The notes beneath the pieces are model-generated. The model saw only the letters and a list, made by a program, of their open reading frames with translations. It did not search any database and had not been told where the DNA came from. Made by a program: the position numbers and the translations under genes. From the NCBI GenBank assembly GCA_025506515.1, contig CM046452.1:101772559-101836558 (forward strand): a DNA stretch of 64,000 nt, read 5' to 3'. Of this stretch, positions 35,926-48,462 are shown piece by piece. The DNA comes from Flaveria trinervia (Eukaryota > Streptophyta > Magnoliopsida > Asterales > Asteraceae). Position 1 is the first letter of the stretch, and each line of letters opens with the position of its first letter.

Positions 35926-37658
35926 CTAGTTAGAGTAAACACCGATAAAATCGGTGAGACGAGAACCAACATAAAGCTTTCCATTCTGCTCTTGAACCAA
36001 ACTGACTGTTTTATTGAAGAATTGTGTTGCAAATGACACTGTCTGCAACACAGCACCTCTCGAATCGATCCGCAGTCCTTGAGGCACGATGAGTCGCGTT
36101 GCTGGTATGTACCCAACTGAAAGAGCCACCCAAAACTCCCCCCATCTCTCTGCTCGCTTAATCTTATTTGGGTTCCCAACGTTATTCAGCAAAAGTTCTG
36201 CTGTATTTGCTTTAGGCCCCGTTAACCAGTATTTAGATATTCGATTACCAGTAAGCTCAGGTACAAGAACAAATGTACCATCGTTACTGACTGCCGGCCC
36301 ACCCCCGCCTGAAAGACCGCTAAGCAACACGGTTGCTCGTCTAGTTAGTGGATTGTAACGTAAGAATCTCCCGGTTGAATCAGGCTTAAATCCGGGTTGT
36401 GTAGTATTCCTGCATCAAAGTATATATGAAAAATTATCGTTTAATTGGACATGTGTCAACACAAGATTGGTAGAAACTTAATCCTGATTTAAGTTAGCAT
36501 ATGATACCTAATATCATAAGTCAAGCTAACATCACTGAAATAAACATTGCCTGTTATCAAGTCAACGTCAAGACCAACAGCAAACTTGTATCCACCAGAA
36601 AGCTGGGTTGCAAGGCCACCATTAGGCCCAACAACTAGAAGCCCATGATATGCATCGGCAATGTAAAGAAGGCCAGTTGTGGGTTGAAAGCTTAGGGCCA
36701 TGGGCCTTCCGCATATTGGGCCTTTATCCGGATCAGTCGTACCATCACAAAACTGCTTGGTCCTGATAAATAAAAATCCGAAAACAAAATTAAAAAGATT
36801 GCACATCCTAGAAATCCAAAAAGTAAATAACTTTGGCTAATTTTTATATTAACTTTTCATATTAAAAAAAACAAATTTCATTTAGCAAGTTTCTTGGGTC
36901 CATATAAAGTTCATTACTGTGTAACAGTGCTATACAAGTATATATATAATTACTACATCATTCAGCGAAAAAACGAGAAATTTATTTGTGTTTGTTTATT
37001 TGAAAAAAAGTTGTATCTTTAATTAAAAAATGAATATAAACATGTATGTCGATCATCCATTAATGTTTATGAACTTTTGTGCATGTCGGTTTAAACATAC
37101 TGTAAAATAAATTAAGTAATAATGCCAAAAAACCGGATTTTTAACTACCAGAAGCCCTGAAGCTTCAGTAGTACTCTATTCTTGAAAATTTGCAATCTCT
37201 CCTCTTCAAAATATTAGTTATAGTATATGTTTAGTTTATTTTCATGATTATATAATTAGTTTATCTTTGTTTAAATATTAAATTATGAACATAAATAAAT
37301 AAGAATAAGTTAATTTTTTAATAAACAAACACAAACAAAAAAATATGTCTGAAATTAGATGATCAAACCTACATGAATGTAATCATATATTAAAAATGAA
37401 ACATGACCTTGTCGGAGTAGTATACGCGAAGTCCACAAAACCGACGTTAGGACCTAACCATTTCATTATCCTACCATCGGTCACAGTTGTATAGGGGCCT
37501 TCACTGAAGACGACAAGACCACGAAATGCAGCGGATTCAGGGCCCGTAACCCCTCGAGGCATTTGAAGCTTACTAAACCTGGCAAATTGACCGGAAACAA
37601 CATCCATGATGCAAAGAAATGCAACAAAAGCATATGTTAGGATTTCAAGAGTCGCCAT
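35926..37658 (-). CDS. Strictosidine synthase-like protein (SSL), three exons
   Basis: Exons on the minus strand: 37408-37658, 36508-36762 and 35926-36409, all GT-AG and in phase; 329 residues with no lesion. A signal peptide (residues 1-23, ending VVSG) precedes a six-bladed beta-propeller of the Str_synth type: RGVTGPESAAFRG, GPYTTVTDGRIMKW, then CDGTTDPDKGPICGRP, LLYIADAYHGLLVVGPNGG, GLDVDLITGNVYFSD, and in exon 3 RFLRYNPLTRRATVLLSG, GGGPAVSNDGTFVLVPEL, GEFWVALS and GKLYVGSRLTDFIGVY. It should be secreted or vacuolar. True strictosidine synthases use a C-terminal catalytic Glu just before the last blade; the matching region here (FFNKTVSLVQEQNG) has no Glu at that point, so Pictet-Spengler activity is unlikely. 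Most plant SSLs lack it and their role is open. The intron 36763-37407 is AT-rich and empty. Confidence 0.92.
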
Positions 37659-38091
37659 GTTTGGATATGTGATTCAAGAGTATTGCACATAACTTTCATT
37701 TATAGAAAGAAAAAAAATACGTCATTTAGTAAAGATAATTGAATGATGATGTCGTAAATCGTAAGGGCCGTCATTTGAGATACTCATCCGTTTAACATCG
37801 TAATAAAACCCGGGTTTCTAATTTTAGGAAGTTAATAAACAAAACTTATAATCAAACCTGATATATAGTAGTTTATGACACAATTTAGGAGTACAGTAGC
37901 TTTGTTGTTATAAAAATATAAATTGACAAAACCATTTTTATATAAGATGTGATGTGTTCTATAAAATATTGTATAGTTTTAAAGTTTGTTCTGCTCTATA
38001 AAATATTTATCCATGAGTAATTTGTAGATTTTTTAGAACAACGGGAAATTTTAATTTAATAAAACCCATAAACATCTAGCAAAGTAAGTAA

Positions 38092-38358
38092 CTAGACAAT
38101 TATAACTACCAACCAATTACGAAAGATAATAATTTGTGGATGACTACGGGCTTTGAGGTTGAGCGGTACTAGGTCGTTTTTGGATAGACGGTTGGCGGTC
38201 GATCCACGATAGAGACCGTGATCGTAATCCCGATAGAGTATACAAAGAATGATACAATCGAGATATGTAGCTACTAAAGTCGACAAAATGATACAGAAAA
38301 CGATATAACAAATCTTGGTGGAGTTGCCATATTCAGTGAAGACAAGAGTATTGTGCAA
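38092..38358 (-). pseudogene. Possible 5' remnant of a second SSL-like gene
   Basis: The sequence just upstream (minus strand TTGCACAATACTCTTGTC) resembles the leader of the SSL gene (minus strand at 37675-37690, TGCAATACTCTTGAATC). An ATG at about 38330 gives MATPPRFVISFSVSF, like a signal peptide, before two stops. Another frame is open for 88 codons (ends GSTANRLSKNDLVPLN and so on) with no family I recognise. Either a decayed tandem SSL copy or a chance frame; the shared leader is the only real support. Confidence 0.3.
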
Positions 38359-38369
38359 CGTTTCTATAT

Positions 38370-41300
38370 ATAGAAATTTAATAATTTATGCATCACGTCA
38401 ACTTCTTATCTTTCGAATTTAGGAAAAAAATAAAAAATGAAATTGTTAATAAATATAATCACGAATCTATGTATAAATTTTAATTTAGGTGTTAACATTA
38501 ATCAAGAGCGTGAAACTCTAACACAAGTTGTTAAGATCAAAGCATGCAAACACACAAATTAATAGACAATAACAATAAGAGACACAAGAGATTTATAGAG
38601 GTTTGGTCGCGGTGTGCAATCTACGTTCTCTTAGGACAACTAGCTGGCCTAACTGCTACATTTAGTTAACTATCTAACTAAATTGGACCCATTCAAAACT
38701 TGGGCCGACTGAACCCAACTATTTCAAATTTAATCCATATAAAACATGCACCCAACACAAAATAAATAGTTATACGTAAACACGAGTCTTCTTTGTAGTT
38801 GTTTAGCATGTAACAAATCCAACCTTCCTAGTATAAGTTTCATACATGTTACTTTCATCTTCCCACTATTAAAAAGACATTCCCTCATTTGGTTTGTCTT
38901 CAAATGCTGTATTTTAATCTTATACTTAATTCCATTAGGTATTTCACATACATTACTATAAATTGACCTTTTTGGTTGCCTACAATAAAATAGATAAGGT
39001 ATCATAGACTAATTCTTACACAATCTATTACTTGTTATATAACAACGGTATTTCATAACTACATATAACATCATCATGTATTTTGAATCTAATACTTAAT
39101 TCCATTAGACTATTGATCATACTCTGAATTTCTGTTATTTGAGCCATACAATGAAATATTTAGGATAATACTAAATTTGAAATTGGTTGTTCAATCGAAT
39201 GTATTGATCGTCTGAGAACTAGTTTGAAGAACCAGAATGTTATTATAAATAGTAACAGGGGGAATTAATGACCCTGTGACAAGCTAGAGATTGTTCATCA
39301 ACAATTTTATTATTTTGGCTTCTGTCTCCTCTTTTAAGCATCTTTTGTGGTTTTACTAATATAAATCTATTGGCTTGATTTTGTCAAATACACTATTGAA
39401 CTATGTTGTCAAATGCATGTGCCCCTGGGGGCGGTAGAAGTGACACAAGGCAACCGACTTAAGAAGGAAGGAAAGGCGCGCACCTTGGTCCATACGCAAG
39501 CGTAGTCAAGGCACTCGCTTGGTTTCGCTCGAGCACCAAAGCCTAGAATTAAGTATGCAAAAGCAAGAAACAAGTATTGTATAGCTGGAAACAAAGTTGA
39601 ATTACATCAAGATTTTGGTTCTTGAATTTTTATTGTTTTGTTTGGTTTATCGATTTGAGTAGCACCCTTGCACTTACAGTATTACATTGTAATCGATTCT
39701 TTAAACATGTTGGTTTTTCTCACCTTTTCTAAATTTCTATTTGTTAAACAAATATCAATATTTTATGATCTTTTCGTACCCATGTGACTGCTTGAATGCT
39801 CAACCACAAAGCAAAAAACCTATTGATTACACCATAGTGTTTGAGACAAAAATTTTGATGCAAGTGTAGTACAAATGGATCGAGTTCTAAAAAAGTTATG
39901 GTTGACAAGTAGTCATATCGATTTTAGATCAATGTTTGATCTGCTATCCAACTTGGTCTTACATTTCTTGTGGATAGACCATACTCACCCTCACAAGACG
40001 TGTCAACGTCAAGGGTGGACCCATATGGTCCACTAAGACGTGCGTATATGATAACTTTTTTTTGTAGGGTAGGGTCGTCGTTTAAGAAGAAAAGACAAAA
40101 TAACAAGGGGGACACAAGATCCAAAACAACAACATTTGATGTGTTCATATGTCATACTTTGAGGACCAGGAAAGCAACAAAACCGAAAAGGAACATACAT
40201 TATGTACTATGATTAATAATTCTAGTATATAAACAAAATGGTGAATATGCAAGATAAAAGAAAACAATAAAAGTTATAGATAGAAAAAGTTGCAGGGAAA
40301 GGGATGTTATTATCTTTTACTTGTCTTAAATAGGTTAGTTTTGAGGCTATTTATATCATTGAAGGCTTAGTGTTGAAAATGGTTTGAGAAAAAATGACCT
40401 ACCAAGTCAGAAAAAAAAATCAAGTATTTTAAGAAAGTAACCAAGATAAGCATCCAAAATAAAATTAAAAACAAAAATAGAGATCAAGTCCTCATATGAG
40501 CAACGCTTTATGTTTCGCAATGTATTCACAACCATATCAATTATTATAATTTTATCATTATTTTTCTAGCAAATTTAAGTGTTTTACCTTTTTATAATTT
40601 AGGTGTATTGTGATTATTTGAGGGAACGTATTCCTTTTATTTTTCTCAAAATATATCGAAGTGATTAATATTTACCCCTATTTGATGAGGTTAACTTACT
40701 GCCTCTCTATATATTTTCCCGCATATTTATCATGCTTGCAAGGTCAAAAACATGAATTTGTTAAAAGTTTTGTTTCTGAATTAATAAAGACGACAGATTT
40801 AAGATTATAAATCTTTACAGCTAGTGATGATTTGTTTGTCGCATTCACATTGTCAAAATACCCCTTGTAAAGGGAATGTTGTAACTTGTAAAATATTTAT
40901 TAGCATTAAAATGGAGAAACAAAATAAAAATATACTTATATGACGTCACTTTGTCTAACTAAATCGGCCTAAGAAAATTAGTATTTATTAATGGTGGATT
41001 TGGCCGATATTAGTTGAAGGTCTTTCCTAGTGCCTACTTCTATTACAACGGATTCGTCGGTGGATAAAAAAATAAACAATGATAGTAATAATAAAACACT
41101 AACTTTATAGTTATCCAATCACCTAATCATCATTAAAATATTGTTTTTAGAGTTTTGCTGTTTGTTTTCTCATAATCACTACAAATGATATTTTTATACG
41201 TATCATGTTTTATTTGCATCATGCAATTAATAAACAAACTACTCTAAAAGCACTTGTCATAAAAGACAACTATGTTTGAGATACGGATGAGTGTGAATTT

Positions 41301-41500
41301 ATAAATTCCGCTCTAGAACACTAATAATCTTTCTGACACCGCTTCCTTGAAGAGTGGTGACCCCAAGAGAAGCACGTCAAATGGACATGGCGTCATACCT
41401 AGGGAACAAGTATCGATAGATGTTTTTTTAGTTTTGATTTGTGTTTGTATTAACAGAATTTATCAGGTGGAGTTGTGAGATCTATCTTCTTTCCAAACCT
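38370..41500. other. Intergenic with decayed repeats
   Basis: 38510-38660 (GATTTATAGAGGTTTGGTCG and CTACGTTCTCTTAGG) resembles a common plant interspersed repeat. 39412-39545 is a GC-rich island (GGCGCGCACCTTGGT, AAGGCACTCGCTTGG) of a type often found as repeats. No gene or complete element could be defined. Confidence 0.4.
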
Positions 41501-41743
41501 CCTCCCCAATGACTGTAACAAAATAACATATTTGGGTACTAAGTAAAAAGAGTAACAAGTTTGAGTATTCATTTTTAATTTTGTAACAAAGTTGAGTATT
41601 AACACTAACAGACGTTAAATTTTCGTTTAATTTCATGAGTATTTTAGTCTTTTCATATTATAAGACTATTTATTTAATTAGAGGGACTATTTGTGTAATT
41701 TAATTAAACTAATACATTTATACATCACATACACACTCTCTCT

Positions 41744-41744
<1 letters not shown>

Positions 41745-41788
<44 letters not shown>

Positions 41789-41789
41789 C
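41745..41789 (+). repeat. (AC)n-(AT)n microsatellite
   Basis: About 14 CA units followed by TATATATATATATATA, inside the foldback element. Confidence 0.95.
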
Positions 41790-42171
41790 ACAGATGAAAT
41801 AATACTCTCACCACCACCATCGAAGGATATCACCGCTGACCACCGCCGCTCGCCACCACTGTCGGCATCACTAGCAACAATCACCACCCTCAGACCATCG
41901 TATCCATGTCTGGTACCCTCATCATCATACCATCACCCACATCACCAAATCCCCCCTTTCTCCCTTCCTTACCAAATCTATCTGTCTTTTTCTTTTGCTT
42001 CACCAACATCATCCCATCTCCCTTTGGTGCTTAGATCTAAGAACACGACACTAAGATCGACAAGGATGGAACACCAAACACCGAGAAATGAGGGAAGATC
42101 CATAGCCGGTTTATGTGAGAGTTGAAAGCCCAACACTAGAATCGACAAGGATCAGAGGGTGGTAGCTCGTG

Positions 42172-42425
42172 GTGGGGGCTGGAGGGGATGATAGCCAGCG
42201 GTGGAGGCCGGTGGTGGGGCTGGCGGGGTCGGTCACAGGCAGTGGGGGCTGGAGGGGATGATAGCCAACGGTGGAGGCCGGTGGTGGGGCCGGCGGGGTC
42301 GGTCGCAGGCGGTGGGGGCAACGAGGATGGTCGCAGGCGGTAGGGGTGGCGGGGATGGTCGCTGGCGGTGGGGGCGGCGGGGATGGCGGTCGGTGGTGGG
42401 TCGGCGGGGATGGTGGTCGATGGTG
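42172..42425 (+). repeat. G-rich minisatellite, 70-bp unit
   Basis: A 70-bp unit starting GTGGGGGCTGGAGGGGATGA is repeated at 42172-42241 and 42242-42311 with only a few differences, then decays into shorter GGTCGCAGGCGGTGGGGG variants up to about 42425. The plus strand is strongly G-rich. Long frames on both strands here come from the repeat and are not genes. Confidence 0.85.
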
Positions 42426-42729
42426 GTAGTGGTGAAATTAGTTTCAGATTATAAGAAGTGTGTGTCTTTGTGCATTCATATATCTATATGTATATATAAA
42501 GTTACACAAACAGACCTTTTTATGTATAATTACATAAATAGTCCATGTAAGGGAAAATGACAAAAATACCCTTAGATTTAACTGAAAAGTTAACATCTGT
42601 TAGTGTTAATACCTTAACTCGTTACAAATTGAAAACACAATACCCATACTTGTTGCAAAAAATCCTTAGTACCCAAACCTGTTATTTTCAATAAACAACA
42701 GGGACCATTTGCGTAATTAACTCTAAAAA

Positions 42730-45650
42730 AATCCTGACTACATTTTCCACCTAAGATAATAAATTCACGAGTTTGGTATTACTTTATTATTGAGAAATAA
42801 AAAGTAGTTTGTCATCTATACTATGAGTAATAAATTTTTAATTGACAAAAACTAAATATATAGTAAGAAGAATATAAAAGTAAACAATAAAACATCTGTT
42901 AAAACTAAAATATTTTAGATACCTAAAGATTTCAAAGAGTATAATAAGACAATCTACAATAAAACCAATGTCCTTGAAAGCTGTCGTCCGTTTCTTCGAA
43001 AGCGAAATACGGGTTAAAGTTATCATATGCACTAGCTTTGTCTTTGGTTGAAGCGTAGGCCCTGAGGTTGATATAATTAAAAACGATATATTGTGGTTTT
43101 TAAATTGTTTTATAAATTTTATATGATAAACTAGTTATATTTCATGAAAAACAAAATTATTAACTAAATTAGTATGATTGATACAGGTAGGTTTTATTTT
43201 TATAATTACTATAAATCTGACAAAATTTTAGAAGTAATTCACTCACTTTGAATATGACTTATATACGTTGTTTTGAAAACCACACCAGAGTGGTCAGTTT
43301 GATCAGGAATCAGACCCCAATCCGGTCTATTTTGATGCTTAGAATCGAGGTGGCGTTAAAACGGTGGTTGGACTGGTCGAACCGGGAGATCAGACCGGTT
43401 GAGCGTACAGTTTTCCACTTTCATGAAAGTGTTAAGCCATCTAGAGGGGATGTTCATATTTGAGTATTTGCTGACAAAATGCCTCACATCAAGGGGCCGA
43501 AACCCGGAGGAAGTTTAGTAGAGATGGAGAGAGTTAGTAGTTTTGAACTAGTTTTTATGTATATTTTAAATTTTTTTATGTATCTTTTTCTATATATTCA
43601 TTAATATAATTATAGTTTGTCCATTTCTCATATGAGTCTGACCGTTCAAACCAGCTTGATCGACCATCGAACCAGTAAAACATCCGGTTCACTATTCGAG
43701 CTTGTTCCGAAAACAAAACTTATATGAGTTGTTTGCCTTTCATGTTTTAAGATACCGCATTTAGTGCTTGTATAATTTTAATATTTTTAAGCTTTATAAT
43801 TGTTTTTTATAGTACACTAATTAACGTGCTGCAAGCTTTATAAAAGGCTTTGTGACTACTGAGTAACATTGACCAATGATACAAAACATTCATTAAAATA
43901 TGCTAAAGACTCATACCACCCACCTTAAAGGGGTAAAATCTACATACCCACCCACCTTAAAATCTAGTTATCATACATATTATATGTTAGACTGTTTTCT
44001 AGAAAGAAAATTTTAATATGCAAAACTTAAGATAAGAGATGATTTGTTCACATTTGTTGTGAATTGTTTACATTATTCGTCGCTATCTCTTTTTTTTAAT
44101 CATTTTTTCTTATTTTCTTATTGAAATCTCTTTTTTAATCATTTTACTTATTTTCTTATTGAAATCTGATTATAAAAAGACCTTTCACTTATTTTTTGAC
44201 AAGTCAAATGTTCTTACACATATAGATAAGACAAGGAAAAATAGATGCATCAAAGGATGACCAATACTTTGTAGCAACCATATGTACATTTACTATTCCA
44301 ACCAAAATTCATGATAACTAAAACTTTGGTATCTACATTATATGTTTTCCTAGGTAATATTAAAATGACCTTTATGTTTTCATCCTTAAAGAAACATAAA
44401 AAAAACATAGTCCAAACAACAACACATCACACGCATGAACTCATTAGTCACTTCAATGTCACAAATTGAAGGCTGAGGAACCAAATTGACATAAATCTAA
44501 CTTTTTTTGGTCGAAAGTGAGGGGAATTAGTTGAAATTGATAGGTGAACCAAAAACATTAGAACATGTTATTGCTAGCCTACTTCCATGTGGCTTCTTGC
44601 TTTTCCAATTAAGAAAACTATAATATTTTACGTCCACTTTCTTTTTTTTTCTTTATTTACAAGTATATGTCATATAATTTATAAGACCTAATATATTTAA
44701 CATCATCGTTTTGGTACAATAAGAAGCACGCAAATGCTAGCCTTTTTTTTCTTTTCTTTTTTTACAAAAAGTAGAAAAGACAGCATTGAAAAGGTGTATA
44801 CATACCTCATGACCTTACCATAGTATTAACATATATAAAAATTATTTTCTTTAGCGATAGATAATGTATTTGTGACGAGCAGACTAAAAGATCAAGTACT
44901 AACAAGGATATGAGAATGCATAGCGGTTTGATTAATATTACTTGGTGATTAAGCTAATTGCTTACCTGATGTTATAGAGCTTAACTACTCGCTATACTTA
45001 ATGGTAAAACAATAATAAGTTAATAACTCTTAGGTTTTATACGCCCCAATTAACAAAGAGCGGAGAGCTTCATGAATCTTGACAAGTAGAAACACAACGA
45101 ATATCTGATCGCATTTAGTGAACATATCTATAACGTTTTTTAGTTGATAGGAATTGAACCTGTAATTTTTTCTACGTGACTTTTTACCAAACACAATGAA
45201 AGTCTACGAGCATGAAAAACAGGTAAGAAACAAGTAAGGTGCCTTAAAAAACAATTATTTAGTAAAATTAGGTTACCTCTTGGCCAAAGCCTTGTACTCA
45301 AATCCAGTAGGGATTGAGAGACCGTCTTATGCTTATGAAATGACCAATAAATTAGGTAAAGAAATCACAAACGTTTATGTTTTTACTGAAGGTTGAAGAT
45401 AAAGAGTTGGAATGTTGACATGAACAACCCTTTTGTGATGCATACTAACAAATTGTTTGTTTCCACTCAATATTTTCTTGGTTATCCCATATGACAAAAA
45501 ATCATATCTTACCATTTTTGAAAATGATTCATTTGTATTGTGGATAAGTCTACCTAAATTTATTTTTTGTCAAATCCTTTTGAAGTCAAAGAAAGGTAAA
45601 AAACAAAAAAGGGGGTCCGATATGTGAACACGTACTCTGTCAAGTGTTAT
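42730..45650. other. Intergenic, decayed repeats, no gene seen
   Basis: 43260-43720 contains CCGGTTGAG/CCGGTTCACT-type motifs with weakly inverted ends (GTTTTGAAAACCAC and GTTCCGAAAAC), probably an old DNA element. The short open frame there has no family resemblance. The rest is AT-rich. Confidence 0.4.
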
Positions 45651-46552
45651 GAGGACACCTTTTAAATTTCTTTCACGGGCCGTATTGGTTTTCAAAATAT
45701 CAAATCAGTCAGTTTATAAAATGTTACGGCCCGTATTGGTTGTTACGACTCATAATGACTTTAATTTACTGGGCCGTAACAAGACTTATGACCGTAAGTA
45801 AAATTTCTTATTTAAAAAAACCTTGCTTTAAATTTTTATTTTTTTAATAAATGTTTTTTAATATTTTAAAATTAATTAGGTTATAATACTTTTTAGTTTA
45901 ATATAAATTAATTTATAAAATTTGTAATTAAGTATTTATAATACTATGAAGGTATATATAAAAGTAAAAAAATTAAACTGAAAAATATTATAACCTAATT
46001 AATTGTAAAATATAACATGTCTCTATTGGTTATTGGGATATTCTATTATTCTTTATATGAATATTATAAATACATATATTGTTATTCGTGTATTCTCTTT
46101 TTTTATCTCTCTACACACACTTATAGAGAGAGAAAAAAATGGAAAAATGATATTTAATAACACAAATTACTAATGTTTTTTTATAATTCACTTACAAACA
46201 TTTCATATAATATAAATATTACACTCATAAATTTATATATAACGAAATGTGAATGCTCCAACTGAAACATTTTATTTATATAACCTATAAATAAGTATTT
46301 TATAAAAGCAAAAAATAAACCCAAAAAATGTTATTAATTAATAAATCATAAATGAATGAAAAATGTTTAAAAAATATCAAAAATAAAAAAAATTGAGAAA
46401 TGTACTTACGGTCATAAGGCTTATTACGGCCTTGTTATACGGACCGTAATGGACAATACGGGTCATAAAAAAAATCATCAATTGACTGATTTGATATATA
46501 CAGACCAATGTGACTCGTAAAGGCTATTACGAGCCATATCAAAGACGTCTAA
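45650..46552. mobile_element. Long-arm foldback element
   Basis: Left motifs GGGCCGTATTGG, ATATCAAATCAGTC, GGCCCGTATTGGTTG, GGGCCGTAACAAG and CTTATGACCGTAAGT recur in inverse order and orientation on the right (ACTTACGGTCATAAGG, ACGGCCTTGTTA, CAATACGGGTCAT, GACTGATTTGATAT, ACGAGCCATA). Each arm is about 170 bp. The AT-rich centre contains a second inverted pair around TTAATTAGGTTATAATA (45883) and TATTATAACCTAATTAA (45987). No open frame. Probably a non-autonomous DNA transposon; ends are approximate. Confidence 0.7.
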
Positions 46553-48260
46553 ATATCAATCTGGGTATCTATAACAAGAAAAAAAAGAAAAAAAAGGGTT
46601 GCGTCTTCATTTAATTCTTTAAAAGGAGACATGATGAGGATGCACAGGAAAAGAACAATGAGTCTTCTCATGTTGGCTTATTCTCTTAATTCTACTAGGT
46701 TTCTAGTACTTTTTTAATAATAAGCACAACTATGAAAATATTACTTATATCTTATTTTGGTTTTTGTTTTCCATGGTAGATACACAAGACCATTCATAAC
46801 GTAGACCGTAAAGATGAAATTGTGAATCTTATGGAGACATGATTTCTTAAGGACACTAAGGATGAGTACCAATACGAGTCGAGTTGGTCCACATGTAAAA
46901 ACAAAAACAAGTATAAACATTCTATTAAAACTACATATGGACAATTGTATACATCAATGCTTTCATGAATTTATCCATAGAAGATAATAATACTGCTGCA
47001 TTCACGTACATGAAATGACATGTTAGTGCTACAAACGTACATTAGTGCAATAAATAAATTTTAGTTGATGAGATATGTAAGCGTACATTAGTGCAATGAG
47101 TAAATTTTAGTTTTGTAAGTAAAAATATAGAATAAGAATTGAAACTTAAAATAAGACAAGATGACAAACAAACAACAATGGATTAGTCATTTGGTCTTGT
47201 CTACATGTGTATTAACCATGTTTAATGGCCACTCTTTTTACATATGTTCACACACACTTAAAATTAAAAAATCTACCAATAAGTATCCAATATTCCATTA
47301 CAAAAATAAGGAGCACACTTTCTTTCGTTTCAAGCTTCTCTCTAGGTCCCTTGAAATCGTTATCGTAACAGCACCCTAATTTAATACGTTTTTAAGAATA
47401 AAAATTTGTCACAAACTTTTTTTTGTTATTTTTATCAATTGTACTTTATATCTTTTGTAAGAAAACAAGTTATAATGTCACCTAGTGTTATTAGAAGCAT
47501 TTTGTCGACGACGCTTAGACTATATCATACTAATATTTGAATCCAAATTAATTAATATTATCCCAAGACTTCATTCTCTTAAGACATTAAGAAGAAAACT
47601 AAATGGTTAAGTGTCACATGCATTACTTTTACATATTTAAAGCTTATAGAATTATATTTAAGATATAATTAACAACATCTAATAATATAGGAGTTGACTC
47701 TTTTAAAACTCGAACCCATAATGTTTGATCAAGATAAACACACAATTCTAAGTTACTCTTACTTCTACCTAATCTATGATCTTTAGAATAAAAGGAAAAC
47801 ATTTTAGTATCAAGTATCTTCTACATAAATGTTCATCTGTATATGCATTTATTTAGTCATAAAAAAGCAAGTTTACACCTTTGTAATAAATGGATGCAGG
47901 GTAGTAAATATGATTGGATATTCACTGGACAACCCACCTCCCATCTCCTCCCAATATTCAAAAAACTTGTGTTAATTGTGCCTTTTGCTTTAGAAAGAAA
48001 GATATTTTTTTTCTTTTAAAGATTTCTTTTGACAGCTGGTGATGTTAAACAGGTAAAACTTCAGAGAAATTATGACCTTATTTAGATTGCTAGATAGGTT
48101 GAGAAGATGGAATTTAATCCTCCTCCTGTAAAAAAATATATAAAATAAAAGAAGAATATAATAAATGAAATTACTGTTAAAAATCATGTTACTTTTTACC
48201 AGGGGTCTTTTGTCCAACTTCCAAAAGGTATGTCTGTTCAATGATCTTTGTGGTTTTATA
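46553..48260. other. Intergenic, no gene seen
   Basis: AT-rich with short chance frames only. The right part is the upstream region of the SOFL gene. Confidence 0.5.
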
Positions 48261-48265
48261 TGTGT

Positions 48266-48347
48266 GGTGGGGTGGGGGTGGGGGTGGGGGTGGGGGTGGG
48301 GTTGAGGGTGGCTAAGATCCAGCTAATTGATTTGTATTTATATATAA
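48266..48347 (+). promoter_or_regulatory. G-rich repeat and TATA box of the SOFL gene
   Basis: 48266-48304 is an array of GGGGGT units (at least six G-runs of four or five), a strong candidate for a G-quadruplex on the plus strand. TATATAAA at 48340-48347 lies about 120 bp before the chosen ATG, and the G-array ends about 35 bp before the TATA box. Confidence 0.6.
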
Positions 48348-48462
48348 AGATGTATAGAAGAGAATAAACTCTTCTTATCTTGTGTTCTTTCTTTCAATAT
48401 CTTCTGTTTTTGTTTGTTAATCATATCTATTGAGTTGACCATTGTTGAAACAGGCAGAAAAC

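Larger units (their letters stand above)
41505..42725. mobile_element. Foldback DNA element with about 200-bp inverted repeats
   Basis: The left arm (41518-41720: TTTGGGTACTAAGTAAAAAG, GAGTATTAACACTAACAGACG, GGGACTATTTGTGTAATT) pairs with the right arm (42490-42720: GCGTAATTAACTC, CATCTGTTAGTGTTAATACC, TTAGTACCCAAACC). The interior carries an (AC)n-(AT)n microsatellite, a CCACC-rich stretch and a G-rich minisatellite. No transposase. The long arms suggest a non-autonomous Mutator-like element; exact ends and target duplication could not be fixed. Confidence 0.7.

Noticed and set aside
23745..37658. A functional gene cluster on the minus strand (alkaloid or signalling)
   Set aside because: The neighbours (DUF617, Dr1, CML, tetraspanin, SSL) share no pathway, and the SSL lacks the alkaloid-forming residue; same-strand order looks like chance.
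38510..38660. Copia-like LTR fragment (GGTTTGGTCG ... CTACGTTCTC)
   Set aside because: It resembles a common plant repeat, but no ends, primer site or second copy could be found here.
39412..39545. GC-rich SINE-like island
   Set aside because: No A/B boxes in order, poly-A tail or target duplication.
41745..41789. CRISPR-like or satellite array
   Set aside because: Simple dinucleotide repeat only; no spacer structure, and this is a plant nuclear genome.
41691..42560. Long frames on both strands rich in Pro/His/Ser or Gly/Arg/Trp
   Set aside because: They arise from microsatellite and GGTGG-type repeats inside a foldback element and have no family resemblance.
43248..43463. 71-codon frame near a CCGGTTGAG repeat
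   Set aside because: Lies in decayed repeat sequence; no conserved motif or splice context.
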